Positions 18,795 through 27,193 of a stretch of DNA of 64,000 nucleotides are shown piece by piece. Numbering within the stretch: position 1 is the first letter of the stretch; each line of letters begins with the position of its first letter. Origin of the DNA: Micromonospora echinospora (GTDB lineage: Bacteria > Actinomycetota > Actinomycetes > Mycobacteriales > Micromonosporaceae); the NCBI RefSeq assembly GCF_014203425.1, contig NZ_JACHJC010000001.1:6899501-6963500 (forward strand), given 5' to 3'. The notes under the pieces are model-generated. The model was not told the DNA's origin. It searched no databases and worked only from the letters and a program-made list of their open reading frames with translations. The position numbers and the translations under genes are program-made.

Positions 18795-19976
18795 TCAGTA
18801 CGACGGCAGGGACGGGTCGATCTGCTTGACCCAGGAGAGCACACCGCCCTGGACGTGCACGGCGTCGGTGAAGCCGGCCGCCTTCAGCGCGGCGAGCGCC
18901 TCGGCCGAGCGGACGCCGGACTTGCAGTGCAGCACGATCTGCCGGTCCTGCGGGAACTTCGCCAGCGCCTCGCCGGAGAGGATCTCGCCCTTGGGGATGA
19001 GCGTCGAGCCGGGGATGCGGACGATCTCGTACTCGGCGGGCTCGCGGACGTCGACGAGGAAGACGTCCTTGCCCGAGTCCTGCCAGTCCTTCAGCTCCAG
19101 CGCGGTGATGGTCGAGTCGACCACCGCCTCCTGCGCCTCGTCGGAGACCGCGCCGCAGAAGTCCTCGTAGTCCTCCATGAGGTCGGTGAGGGTCGCGTTC
19201 TCGCCGCAGAGCACGCAGTTCGGGTCCTTGCGGACCTTGATCTTGCGGTAGCTCATCTCCAGGGCGTCGTAGACCATCAGCCGGCCGACCAGCGGCTCAC
19301 CGATCCCGGCGAGCAGCTTGATCGCCTCGTTGACCTGGATCGACCCGATGGACGCGCAGAGCACGCCGAGCACGCCGCCCTCGGCGCAGGAGGGAACCAT
19401 GCCGGGCGGCGGGGGCTCCGGGTAGAGGCAGCGGTAGCAGGGGCCGTGCTCGGCCCAGAACACCGACGCCTGGCCGTCGAAGCGGTAGATCGAACCCCAG
19501 ACGTACGGCTTGCCGAGCAGCACCGCGGCGTCGTTGACCATGTACCGGGTGGCGAAGTTGTCGGTGCCGTCGACGATCAGGTCGTACCGGGAGAAGATGT
19601 CCCGGACGTTCTCCCGGTCCAGCGCGGTGTTGTGGATCTCCACGTTGACCAGTGGGTTGATCTCGCGGATCGACGCGGCGGCGGACTCGGCCTTGGAGCG
19701 GCCCACGTCGGAGACGCCGTGGATGACCTGGCGCTGAAGGTTCGACTCGTCGACGGTGTCGAAGTCGATGATGCCGAGCGTGCCGACACCGGCCGCGGCG
19801 AGGTACAGCAGGGCCGGCGAGCCGAGGCCGCCGGCGCCGACACAGAGCACCCGGGCGTTCTTCAGCCGCTTCTGCCCCTCCACCCCGACGTCCGGGATGA
19901 TCAGGTGGCGCGAGTAGCGGCGGATCTCGTCTACGGTCAGCTCGGCGGCGGGTTCGACGAGCGGGGGCAACGACAC
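18795..19976 (-). CDS. moeZ: MoeZ: ThiF/MoeB-type adenylyltransferase fused to rhodanese
   Basis: Activates C-terminal Gly-Gly of ubiquitin-like sulfur carriers (MoaD, ThiS, CysO types) by adenylation and transfers sulfur to make the thiocarboxylate. 393 residues: the E1-like domain has the ATP loop VGAGGLGSPALLYLAAAG near residue 45 and zinc-binding pairs CYRC and CVLC; the C-terminal rhodanese domain (from about residue 285) has the persulfide Cys in VLHCKSGVRSAEAL. The GTG start has GGGGAG seven bases upstream. Followed by a strong terminator hairpin. The order moeZ, DUF3152, ... TetR, DUF3107, rhlE matches my recollection of M. tuberculosis Rv3206c-Rv3211. Confidence 0.95.
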   Translation of the reverse strand: MSLPPLVEPAAELTVDEIRRYSRHLIIPDVGVEGQKRLKNARVLCVGAGGLGSPALLYLAAAGVGTLGIIDFDTVDESNLQRQVIHGVSDVGRSKAESAAASIREINPLVNVEIHNTALDRENVRDIFSRYDLIVDGTDNFATRYMVNDAAVLLGKPYVWGSIYRFDGQASVFWAEHGPCYRCLYPEPPPPGMVPSCAEGGVLGVLCASIGSIQVNEAIKLLAGIGEPLVGRLMVYDALEMSYRKIKVRKDPNCVLCGENATLTDLMEDYEDFCGAVSDEAQEAVVDSTITALELKDWQDSGKDVFLVDVREPAEYEIVRIPGSTLIPKGEILSGEALAKFPQDRQIVLHCKSGVRSAEALAALKAAGFTDAVHVQGGVLSWVKQIDPSLPSY

Positions 19977-20083
19977 GGTGGACTCCCCGGGATCGGCGGT
20001 GTGACCGCGCCATTGTCGCTCGCCCGGACGGGGATCGGCCATGATGAGGGACACTCGGCCCGAACTGCGGGACCGGGAATAAC

Positions 20084-20929
20084 TCAGACGCCGTCGGTGG
20101 GCTCGCCGGAGTATCGGGCCCCGTCGACGTATGGCCAGGCGTTCGGCAGGCAGCCGTCCAGCCCGTACGTCTGCTGCTGCATCACCGGGGCGGGCGCGCC
20201 GGGCGCCGGGCATGCCTGGTGCAGCTCACCGAACTCGTGCCCGACCTCGTGGTTGATCACGTACGTCCGGTAGACCTCCAGCGGGGCGCCGTAGTCGGGC
20301 ACCGCCGTCATCCACCGGGCCAGGTTCAGCACGACCCGGCCGGGCAGCCGGCAGGAGGTGTACCGGTCGGTGCGCAGGCCGCCCTCGGCGCACATCCGCT
20401 CGGAGGTGACCGGGGTGGCGAGGTAGACGGTGAAGTCGGCGGCGGCCACCTCGGGCACCCGCTGCACCCGCAGTTCCCCCGACGCGATCCAGCTGCGCGG
20501 GTCGCCGAGCACCGCGTCCACGGTGGTGGCGAAGCGGTCGGCGTCCTGCCCCGTACCGTGCTCGACCTCGACCCGGTAGCGGGTCAGCGGCCCGTCGTGT
20601 CCGCGTACCGGGGATCGCCCCTGGGCCACGGCGAACGTGCCGGGCCCGGCGGTGGGGTAGCCGGTCGGCGGCGCGGCCGGGACGTCGGCCTCGGCGGCGC
20701 CGCGGGCGAGCGACGGCTCGGCCGCGAGCGACGTCCCGCCGGGCCCGGGGGCGTTCAGCCGGGTGACGCCGACCGCTCCGCTGCCGGCGGCCAGCAGCAT
20801 CGCCAGCAGCAGCACCGAACGGCGGCGACGACGTCGCATGCGGCGCAGGGTGGGCCGCTCGGCCGGGTGACCGGGCGGCGGTCGGCGGCGCGGCTCGGCA
20901 GGCATGTCGTAAGGGGACGACGACGTCAT
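20084..20929 (-). CDS. DUF3152 protein, metzincin-like secreted/anchored (copy 1)
   Basis: 281 residues: Arg-rich cytoplasmic start (RRMRRRRRR), one membrane segment or signal at about residues 38-58, then a DUF3152 domain. The domain carries YVINHEVGHEFGELH, the HExxHxxGxxH zinc motif of metzincin proteases, and the family ending PVMQQQTYGLDGCLPNAWPYV. Cysteines at CAEGG/SCRLPG and ACPAP/GCLPN probably form disulfides. Likely a cell-surface zinc protease or a non-peptidase with that fold; substrate unknown. A second copy lies immediately upstream. Confidence 0.85.
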   Translation of the reverse strand: MTSSSPYDMPAEPRRRPPPGHPAERPTLRRMRRRRRRSVLLLAMLLAAGSGAVGVTRLNAPGPGGTSLAAEPSLARGAAEADVPAAPPTGYPTAGPGTFAVAQGRSPVRGHDGPLTRYRVEVEHGTGQDADRFATTVDAVLGDPRSWIASGELRVQRVPEVAAADFTVYLATPVTSERMCAEGGLRTDRYTSCRLPGRVVLNLARWMTAVPDYGAPLEVYRTYVINHEVGHEFGELHQACPAPGAPAPVMQQQTYGLDGCLPNAWPYVDGARYSGEPTDGV

Positions 20930-21007
20930 GACATCAGCGTGCCATGCAATTCGGGCATTTAGCTGCTTTTGCCGCCTATGCCGCGAATCTTCTTCACAAC
21001 CGGCGCA

Positions 21008-21877
21008 TCACAGGCTCGGCCCGGCGTACCGCTTCCCGCCCACGTAGGGCCAGGGGTTCGGGCGGCAGCCGTTGAGGAAGAGCGTCTGCTGCTGCATCAC
21101 CGGCGCGGCCCGCCCCGCCCTCGGACACCCCTCATGCCGGTGCCCGAGCTGGTGGCCCACCTCGTGATTGATCACGTAGAGCCGGTAGTCGTCGAGCGTC
21201 ATCCCGGCGGCGACCAGATGCGGCGCGGAGGTCCGCCACCGGTCCAGGTTGATCACCACCTTGCCCGGCACCCGGCAGGACGTGTACGGCACGCCGCCCA
21301 CGCGGATGTCGATCCCGCCCGCGCCGCACAACCGCCGCGCGGTCTCCCGGGTCGCCAGGTGGATCGTGAAGTCGTACCCGCTGCCCGGCCCGACCCGCTG
21401 CAACCGCAGCCGGCCGCCGTCCACCCAGCTCCCCGGGCCCGCCAGGGCCCGCTGCACCGCCTCGCCGAAGTCGCGGACCTGCTCGCCCGAGCCGTTCTCG
21501 ACCGCCACCCGGTACCGCTGAAGCGTCCCGGAGCGGCCCAGCACCCCGCCGGGCCGGTCGTCGTAGCCGAAGCTGCCCCGCCCTTTTGCCGGCCCCGGGT
21601 CGGACAGCGTCAGCACCGGCGGCGCCGGGGAACTGGGCGTCACCGGAGGCGGCGGGGCGACGCTCGGCGCCGACGACGGCGCCCTCGCGGGCGCCGGAGG
21701 CTGGGCGACGAACCCGTCGGTGACCCGCGTCCCCGCCCCCGCCGACGGCAGTTGCAGCGCCGCGCCGACGCCGACCGCGGCGACGGCGAGGAAGGCGCAC
21801 ACCACGAGGGCCGAGCGCCAGGCAGGACGAGCGGCGGCCCGGGACCGGGCGGTGCGGGGAGGGCGTGAGCTGGGCAT
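21008..21877 (-). CDS. DUF3152 protein, metzincin-like (copy 2)
   Basis: 289 residues, paralogue of the neighbouring DUF3152 gene. A membrane anchor at residues 22-42 is followed by a Pro/Ala/Ser linker of about 50 residues, then the domain with YVINHEVGHQLGHRHEGCP (zinc motif HEVGHxxGxxH) and PVMQQQTLFLNGCRPNPWPYV. Cys pattern and domain length match copy 1 while linkers and N-termini do not, as expected from an old tandem duplication. Same strand as the alpha/beta hydrolase gene, which ends only five bases upstream of this start. Confidence 0.85.
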   Translation of the reverse strand: MPSSRPPRTARSRAAARPAWRSALVVCAFLAVAAVGVGAALQLPSAGAGTRVTDGFVAQPPAPARAPSSAPSVAPPPPVTPSSPAPPVLTLSDPGPAKGRGSFGYDDRPGGVLGRSGTLQRYRVAVENGSGEQVRDFGEAVQRALAGPGSWVDGGRLRLQRVGPGSGYDFTIHLATRETARRLCGAGGIDIRVGGVPYTSCRVPGKVVINLDRWRTSAPHLVAAGMTLDDYRLYVINHEVGHQLGHRHEGCPRAGRAAPVMQQQTLFLNGCRPNPWPYVGGKRYAGPSL

Positions 21878-21882
21878 CCGGC

Positions 21883-22881
21883 TCAGCCTGCCATGTCGCG
21901 CCCCGTTCCGCTCTCCCCCGCACCGGCCTCCGGCGACGACGGCGTCTCGCCGAGCAGTCCCAGCACCGCCCGCGCCACCGTCCGCGGGACCTCAAGCTGC
22001 GCCACGTGCCCGACGCCGTCGAGCATCAGCAACCGGCTGTCCGGGATCACGCGGGCCGCCTGCGGCGCCACCCGGACGTCGACCAGGCGGTCCTGCCGTC
22101 CGCCCACCACCAGCGTCGGCGCCCGCACCGCCGCCGCCTGCCGCCAGAGCGCGCCCTCCCCCGGCAGGTACGAGCGCAGGAAACTGCCGACCAGGCCCCG
22201 GAAGGTACGCACGTACGCGGCGGCATAGTGCGCGGCCTCGTACCGGACCCGGATCTCGTCGATCGCCTCCTGCCGGCGCTGCTCGCTGATCCGGGTCAGG
22301 TCCGCCACGCACGCCTCCATCACCTGCTGCGCCGTCACCTCGGGAGTGAACTGGGCCAGCCGCCAGGCAGCCAGCCGCTCGCCCTGGGGGATCGCCAGCA
22401 GTGGAAGCATCCGCCCCTGCAACGAACGCCGGAAGTCCAGGAACGGCAGGGCCGGCGAGATCAGGGTGAGCGTGCGGACCAGGTCCGGGCGCAGCGCCGC
22501 CACCCGGACCGAGATCGCGCCGCCGAGCGAGTTGCCGAACAGGTGCACCGGCCCCCGGTCGGTGTGCTCGATCCAGCGGATCACCCGCTCGGTGAAGGCC
22601 GGGATGGTGTAGCGCGGTCCGGGCTCGCTGCGCCCGAAGCCGGGCAGGTCGATCGCCTGGCCGTCGAGCCGGCCGGCGAGCAGGCCGGCCAGGTCGGTCC
22701 AGTTCTGCGCGGACCCGCCGAGGCCGTGCACGTACAGCGCCGGTTCCGCGCCGGGCCCGGTGGCCGGGGTCTCCCGGACGTGCACAAGCGTGCCGTCGAT
22801 CCGGACGTGCCGGCCGGGCCAGGGCGGCGGGAGCTCGTGCGCGGGAAGGCTGTGCTCCGGCCAGAGTGCGGCGCGTTTCAT
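21883..22881 (-). CDS. Alpha/beta hydrolase
   Basis: 332 residues with a complete alpha/beta hydrolase triad: nucleophile Ser in LFGNSLGGAISV, Asp in VVGGRQDRLVDV, His in LDGVGHVAQLE, and oxyanion-hole motif YVHGLGGSAQNW. The lid (about residues 170-240) is helical. Esterase or lipase activity is likely; substrate unknown. The ATG gives MKRAALWPEHSLP; upstream sequence in frame lies in the next gene's 3' region. Packed against DUF3152 copy 2, suggesting a shared transcript. Confidence 0.85.
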   Translation of the reverse strand: MKRAALWPEHSLPAHELPPPWPGRHVRIDGTLVHVRETPATGPGAEPALYVHGLGGSAQNWTDLAGLLAGRLDGQAIDLPGFGRSEPGPRYTIPAFTERVIRWIEHTDRGPVHLFGNSLGGAISVRVAALRPDLVRTLTLISPALPFLDFRRSLQGRMLPLLAIPQGERLAAWRLAQFTPEVTAQQVMEACVADLTRISEQRRQEAIDEIRVRYEAAHYAAAYVRTFRGLVGSFLRSYLPGEGALWRQAAAVRAPTLVVGGRQDRLVDVRVAPQAARVIPDSRLLMLDGVGHVAQLEVPRTVARAVLGLLGETPSSPEAGAGESGTGRDMAG

Positions 22882-22919
22882 GTCTCCAGTTTCCCCGCCC
22901 GCGCCGTACCGCACACCGT

Positions 22920-25900
22920 TCAGGTGAGCAGCGCCTCCAGCCGCCGGTTCACCGCCGCCAGCGTGGCCCGCACGACCGCCTGCCGGGGATCCCCGGCGAC
23001 CAGGGCCGAACCGGCCAGTTGCTCCACCCAGCCGTCGCAGACCAGCAGCACGACCACGGTCGCCACCTCGCAGTTGCCGAACGGCACCACGGCGGCGTGC
23101 TCCACGAAGCACCGGCCGTGCTCGCCGGCCGGGACGCCCCGGTCGAGCAGCTCGTCCACCGCGGCGGCCGCGGCCACGGCGCACAGCCGCAGCACGTACC
23201 CGTCGACGGCCGGCCCGGTCGCGTGGCCCTCGGCCGTCCGGTCGCCCGCGACCAGGCGGACCTCCGTGGTGGCGTCCAGGCCGAACGTGCTCACCAGGAC
23301 GTGCTCGATCACCACCCGGGGACCCGGCGCGCCACCGGTGTCGAGCGGTCGCGACGGCGCGGTCTCCGTCGTGGTCATCTGCCCGCCGGAGTACGAGGTG
23401 CCGAGCGTCACCGGGCTGCCGGTCGACATGCCGGTCGGCGCGGCAGCCAGCGACGTCTCGTCGACAGCGGCCCGGCCCCGGTGGGTGGCCTGCCGGCGGC
23501 GGCGCGGCGGCTCGTCGCCGTCGACCGGGGCGTCGGCCGGACGCGCGGCGCGGTCCGTCCCGCCGAACCGCCCCTCACCGGAGCGGTTCGCGGCCGGGCG
23601 CACCACACCGGTACGCGCCGGCGTCTCGTCCCCGGCCGGTCCGGGCTCGTCACCGTTGCGGGGCGCGGGCGCTGCCGTCCACGTCTCGTCCGGCAGGGCG
23701 CGGGCGTGAATCGGCCCGGGCGACCGGCCCTCGCCCGCGCGTGCCTCACCGGCGCGGTCCAGTCGGGCCGACCGCCGGCGCAGCTGGGCCGGCGGCGGCG
23801 CGCCCTGCGCGCCGGGCAGGTTCTGCGGCGCCGCGGCGAGGCCCATCCGTTCCTGGAGCAGCCGGGCCACCAGGCGGCTGACCTCGGCCGGGTCCGCGCC
23901 GTCGGCCAGGTCGAGCCGGAGGCTGTGCGCGCCGGCCGGGGTACGGCGCAGCGCGGCGTCGCGTACGCCGGCCACCTCGCGGACCGCGTCCAGGATCGCG
24001 TTGACGTCGAAGCCCTCCGGACGCTCACGCAGCGGCGCGGGCTCGTCGTCCCGGCGCAGGTGGGTGGCGATGCGGGCGAGTTCGGGGGTCTCGGCGGACG
24101 GTTCCACTGCCGGCGGCTCCGGCACGACTGGCACGTCGGGCTCGGCGGGGACGCGCTGCGGCAGCACCACGGGGGCCGGCTCCTCCGGTCGGGGCTCGGC
24201 GGCCGCGTCGGCGGCCGGTACCGGTTCGGGCGCGGACCGGCGGGCGGCGTAGGGAGGCGCGCTCGCCGGCTGGGGCGCGGTGGTGCGGTCGGCGTGCGCC
24301 GCGCCGCTCGTGGCGGGGGCGCCGGAGATCGGCCGGGCCGGCGCGCCGGAGGTGGGCTGGGCCGGGACGCCCGAGATCGGCCGGGCCGGGACGCCGGAGA
24401 TCGGCTGCGCCGGAACGCCCGAGATCGGCCGGGCCGGGACGCCGGAGATCGGCTGCGCCGGAACGCCCGAGATCGGCCGGGCCGGGACGCCGGAGATCGG
24501 CTGCGCCGGAACGCCCGAGATCGGCCGGGCGGGGGCGGCCGGCGGCTGCCGGGGACCGTCGGCGGGCTCACCGGTGGCCCGGGTCGCGGGGTTGGCGACG
24601 GGGGCGGCGGTGGGCGGCGGCCCGGCGGGTGCGGCGGGGTACCCGGGGAACGTCGGGGTGTACCCGCCGGCCGGCGCGGGTGGCGCGCTCGCCGGCTCGG
24701 GACCGGCGCCCGGGTTCACCGGCGTGACCGGCACCGGCGGTCCGGCCCACGAGGGTCGCTCGTACCCCTGCGGCGGCTCGGCGTCACCCCGGGCCAGCCG
24801 GAACGGCCGGGTCGCCTCACGCGCCTGCTCCGGACCGGCGCCCGGCTCGTGCTGACGCCCCGGCTCGGACTCGTACGGGCGCGGCGGCTCCGGCGCGTAC
24901 GGCCGGGTCGGTTCCGGTCCGGCGGCCGGCTCGGCGCGCAGCGGCTCGTACGGCCGTACCGGCTCGGGCCGGGGCGGCTCGTAGCCGGACGGCGGCTCGA
25001 CGCGGGCCGGCATGTACGGCCGCACCGGCTCGGGCGCCCACTCGGCCGCGCGCTCGTCGCGGGCCGCACGGTCATCCCAGCTCGCGCGGTCGTCATGGCC
25101 CGCACGGTCGTCCCAGCTCGCGCGGTCGTCATGGCCCGCGCGGTCGTCATGGCCCGCGCGGCGGCCGGTGGTGTCGTCCTCCCGCTCGCGCCGGTCGGCG
25201 GGCTCTGCGGCCCGGCGCGCCGGTGGCTCGTCGGTGCGGGCCCACGGCGGGGCCCAGCCGTCGCCCCAGCTCGGGCGGTTCCAGGACGGTCCGGACCAGT
25301 CCGGTTCGCCGGCGCCCGGGTCGTCCGCGACCGGCTCCCGGGAGTCGGCGGCGGCCCGGGGCTCGGCGGGGCTCGGGGGCCCGTCCGGTGGACGGACGTC
25401 GCCCGCGGGCTGCGCAGAACGGCCGGCCGTGTCGGTGGACGGCTCGGCCGGTGGCCGGTCGGCCCAGCCACGGGAGAGCGACGGGGTGGACTCGGTGTTC
25501 GGCGCGTGGAAACCCGGTGGCACCTCGAAGCCGGAGGCGGCGGCGCCGACCGGCGGTACCTGCAGGGCCGGGGGCGCGGAGGCGGGACCGCTCTCGGCCC
25601 AGCGCGGCGCGGCGGCCGGGTCGTCGGCGGCGTGCCGGGACCCGGCGGCGTCCGCCGGGCTGACCTGCTGCTCGACCGCGGGCGCCGGTCGCGGGGCCGG
25701 TACGGCCAGCCGCTCGCCGTCGCTCTGCCGGGGCGGCTCGTCCGCCGGCGGGGCACTGACCGGCGCCTGGCGGGTCACGCGCGACTCCTCCCCGGCGTGA
25801 TGTACGCCGTTGACGTGGCGGCCGTTCACCGGGCTCGGCTCCGGTTGGCCGGGTAGCGGAGCCGGCAGGTCACCGTGCCGTGGCGAGGAGGCGGCCCAGC

Positions 25901-26066
25901 CGCCGAGATCGCCGTAGGGCCAGCCGCCGGGCGCCGGAGCGCCACGGGACCAGCCGTTCGGCGGGGGCGCCCAACCGCCGCCGGTACGGGCTGGTTCATC
26001 CTGCCGGCCCGTCCCGTCGCCGTGCTCTCCCGGGGTGGCGGCTCCGGGTTGCCCTGTTTCACTCAC
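22920..26066 (-). CDS. Very large Pro/Ala/Arg-rich repeat protein with two folded C-terminal modules
   Basis: 1048 residues, unrecognised as a whole. Residues 1-680 are low-complexity Pro/Gly/Ala/Asp/Arg sequence that contains two tandem repeat tracts: about six DDRASW/DDRAGH units (residues ~302-335, 18-bp DNA period) and about nine PISGVPAQ/R units (residues ~512-582, 24-bp period). Two better-folded parts follow: FDVNAILDAVREVAGVRDA to LVARLLQERMGL (~685-755) and a C-terminal domain of ~135 residues starting VIEHVLVSTFGLDATTEVRL. No signal peptide or membrane helix is seen, so it is probably cytoplasmic. GTG start with AAGGAG eight bases upstream, divergent from TetR. Confidence 0.75.
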   Translation of the reverse strand: MSETGQPGAATPGEHGDGTGRQDEPARTGGGWAPPPNGWSRGAPAPGGWPYGDLGGWAASSPRHGDLPAPLPGQPEPSPVNGRHVNGVHHAGEESRVTRQAPVSAPPADEPPRQSDGERLAVPAPRPAPAVEQQVSPADAAGSRHAADDPAAAPRWAESGPASAPPALQVPPVGAAASGFEVPPGFHAPNTESTPSLSRGWADRPPAEPSTDTAGRSAQPAGDVRPPDGPPSPAEPRAAADSREPVADDPGAGEPDWSGPSWNRPSWGDGWAPPWARTDEPPARRAAEPADRREREDDTTGRRAGHDDRAGHDDRASWDDRAGHDDRASWDDRAARDERAAEWAPEPVRPYMPARVEPPSGYEPPRPEPVRPYEPLRAEPAAGPEPTRPYAPEPPRPYESEPGRQHEPGAGPEQAREATRPFRLARGDAEPPQGYERPSWAGPPVPVTPVNPGAGPEPASAPPAPAGGYTPTFPGYPAAPAGPPPTAAPVANPATRATGEPADGPRQPPAAPARPISGVPAQPISGVPARPISGVPAQPISGVPARPISGVPAQPISGVPARPISGVPAQPTSGAPARPISGAPATSGAAHADRTTAPQPASAPPYAARRSAPEPVPAADAAAEPRPEEPAPVVLPQRVPAEPDVPVVPEPPAVEPSAETPELARIATHLRRDDEPAPLRERPEGFDVNAILDAVREVAGVRDAALRRTPAGAHSLRLDLADGADPAEVSRLVARLLQERMGLAAAPQNLPGAQGAPPPAQLRRRSARLDRAGEARAGEGRSPGPIHARALPDETWTAAPAPRNGDEPGPAGDETPARTGVVRPAANRSGEGRFGGTDRAARPADAPVDGDEPPRRRRQATHRGRAAVDETSLAAAPTGMSTGSPVTLGTSYSGGQMTTTETAPSRPLDTGGAPGPRVVIEHVLVSTFGLDATTEVRLVAGDRTAEGHATGPAVDGYVLRLCAVAAAAAVDELLDRGVPAGEHGRCFVEHAAVVPFGNCEVATVVVLLVCDGWVEQLAGSALVAGDPRQAVVRATLAAVNRRLEALLT
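24321..24532. repeat. 24-bp tandem repeat inside the large repeat protein
   Basis: About nine copies of a 24-bp unit of the type GCCGGAGATCGGCTGCGCCG, with a higher-order 48-bp alternation (GCCCGAGATC versus GCCGGAGATC) repeated three times. It encodes PISGVPAQ/PISGVPAR on the minus strand. The near-identity of 48-bp blocks implies recent expansion or homogenisation. Confidence 0.9.
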
Positions 26067-26147
26067 CGCGCGCTCCTTGGTCGCCCCCGCTGAGGCTACC
26101 GTGTGGTGACAGTGGCGATAAGTTACAGCGGCGGGCCAATTCCGCGA

Positions 26148-26163
26148 CGGGTTCACGAACCCG
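26148..26163. promoter_or_regulatory. Palindromic operator candidate for TetR
   Basis: CGGGTTC-AC-GAACCCG is a perfect inverted repeat 53 bp upstream of the tetR start, in the gap shared with the divergent repeat-protein gene. It overlaps a second imperfect palindrome ACCCGCACCGGTTCGGGT. Position and symmetry fit autoregulation by the adjacent TetR protein; binding is not proven. Confidence 0.5.
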
Positions 26164-26215
26164 CACCGGTTCGGGTGATACGTGCCGGCTCGTACGCAGA
26201 TACTCGGAGGATCCC

Positions 26216-26854
26216 ATGACCGCAGTGGGGAACGGTGCACAGACCGCCGGCCGGCCCACCCGCCTGCCCCGCTCGGCGCGCCGTAAGCAGCTGCTCGCCG
26301 CTGCTCAGGAGGTGTTCGTCGCGCAGGGCTACCACGCCGCCGCGATGGACGACATCGCCGAGCGGGCCGGGGTCTCCAAGCCGGTGCTCTACCAACACTT
26401 CCCCGGGAAGATGGAGCTGTACCTGGCGCTGTTGGACACGCACTGTGACGCGATAGTGGCCAAGGTGCAGGACGCGATGAGCGGCACCAACGACAACAAG
26501 GAGCGGGTGAGCGCCGCGGTCCGCGCGTACTTCGACTTCGTCGACCACGAGAGCGAGGCGTTCCGGCTGGTCTTCGAGTCCGACCTGCGCAACGACCCGG
26601 CGGTACGGCAACGGGTGGAGCGGGTCGAGCAGGGCTGCATCGCGGCCATCACCGACACGATCATCTCGGACACCGGGGTCAGCCGGTCGCACGCCGAGCT
26701 GCTCGCCTCGGGCCTGGTCGGCGCCGCCGAGACGGCCGCCCAGTTCTGGCTCGCCGGCGGCCGGCAGGTGCCCAAGGCGGAGGCCGAGGCGCTGGTCGCG
26801 GCCCTGTCCTGGCGTGGCATCGCCAGCTTCCCGCTGCAAGGCGAGTCAGCCTGA
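26216..26854 (+). CDS. TetR-family transcriptional regulator
   Basis: 212 residues. The N-terminal helix-turn-helix is textbook TetR (RRKQLLAAAQEVFVAQGYHA, then MDDIAERAGVSKPVLYQHFPGK at about residues 43-64). The C-terminal ligand domain matches the actinobacterial Rv3208 type, which is next to DUF3107 in many genomes. ATG preceded by CGGAGGATCCC. Likely binds the palindrome in its own upstream region and may control the divergent repeat-protein gene as well as DUF3107 downstream (65-bp gap). Confidence 0.9.
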   Translation: MTAVGNGAQTAGRPTRLPRSARRKQLLAAAQEVFVAQGYHAAAMDDIAERAGVSKPVLYQHFPGKMELYLALLDTHCDAIVAKVQDAMSGTNDNKERVSAAVRAYFDFVDHESEAFRLVFESDLRNDPAVRQRVERVEQGCIAAITDTIISDTGVSRSHAELLASGLVGAAETAAQFWLAGGRQVPKAEAEALVAALSWRGIASFPLQGESA

Positions 26855-26919
26855 ACATCGGGCCACCGGATCGGATAGCCTTCCCACGGTGGCTTTTTCG
26901 CCCCAGTTGAGGAGGCACA

Positions 26920-27147
26920 GTGGAGGTCAAGATCGGCGTGCAGTACGCGCCGCGGGAGCTGGTCCTGGAGAGCGCGCAGTCGCCGGCCGAGATCGAGCAG
27001 ATCGTGACCGACGCCTTCGCCAGGAGCGAGGGCACGCTCTCCCTGACCGACGAGAAGGGCCGGCGGGTCATCGTGCCGGTCGGCAAGGTCGCCTACGTCG
27101 AGATCGCCGAGGCCTCGCCTCGCGCGGTCGGGTTCACCGTTCGCTGA
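26920..27147 (+). CDS. DUF3107 small protein (TB9.4-like)
   Basis: 75 residues of the actinobacterial DUF3107 family. The compact alpha/beta sequence begins VEVKIGVQYAPRELVLES and ends VGKVAYVEIAEASPRAVGFT. No function is established for the family, though it is consistently next to this TetR regulator, as here. GTG start with GAGGAGGC upstream. A perfect hairpin terminates the transcript. Confidence 0.9.
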   Translation: MEVKIGVQYAPRELVLESAQSPAEIEQIVTDAFARSEGTLSLTDEKGRRVIVPVGKVAYVEIAEASPRAVGFTVR

Positions 27148-27162
27148 TTTCCCGCGGCACCG

Positions 27163-27193
27163 GCCGCCGTGGCGGGCCTCCCGCCACGGCGGC
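27163..27193. terminator. Perfect 14-bp hairpin between convergent genes
   Basis: GCCGCCGTGGCGGG and CCCGCCACGGCGGC around the loop CCT, filling the gap between DUF3107 and the convergent ferritin-like gene. Its right end touches the ferritin-like gene's stop. Confidence 0.85.

Noticed and set aside
24321..24532. Regular 24-bp repeats considered as a CRISPR array
   Set aside because: Units are contiguous with no spacers and stay in frame as PISGVPA repeats inside a coding region.
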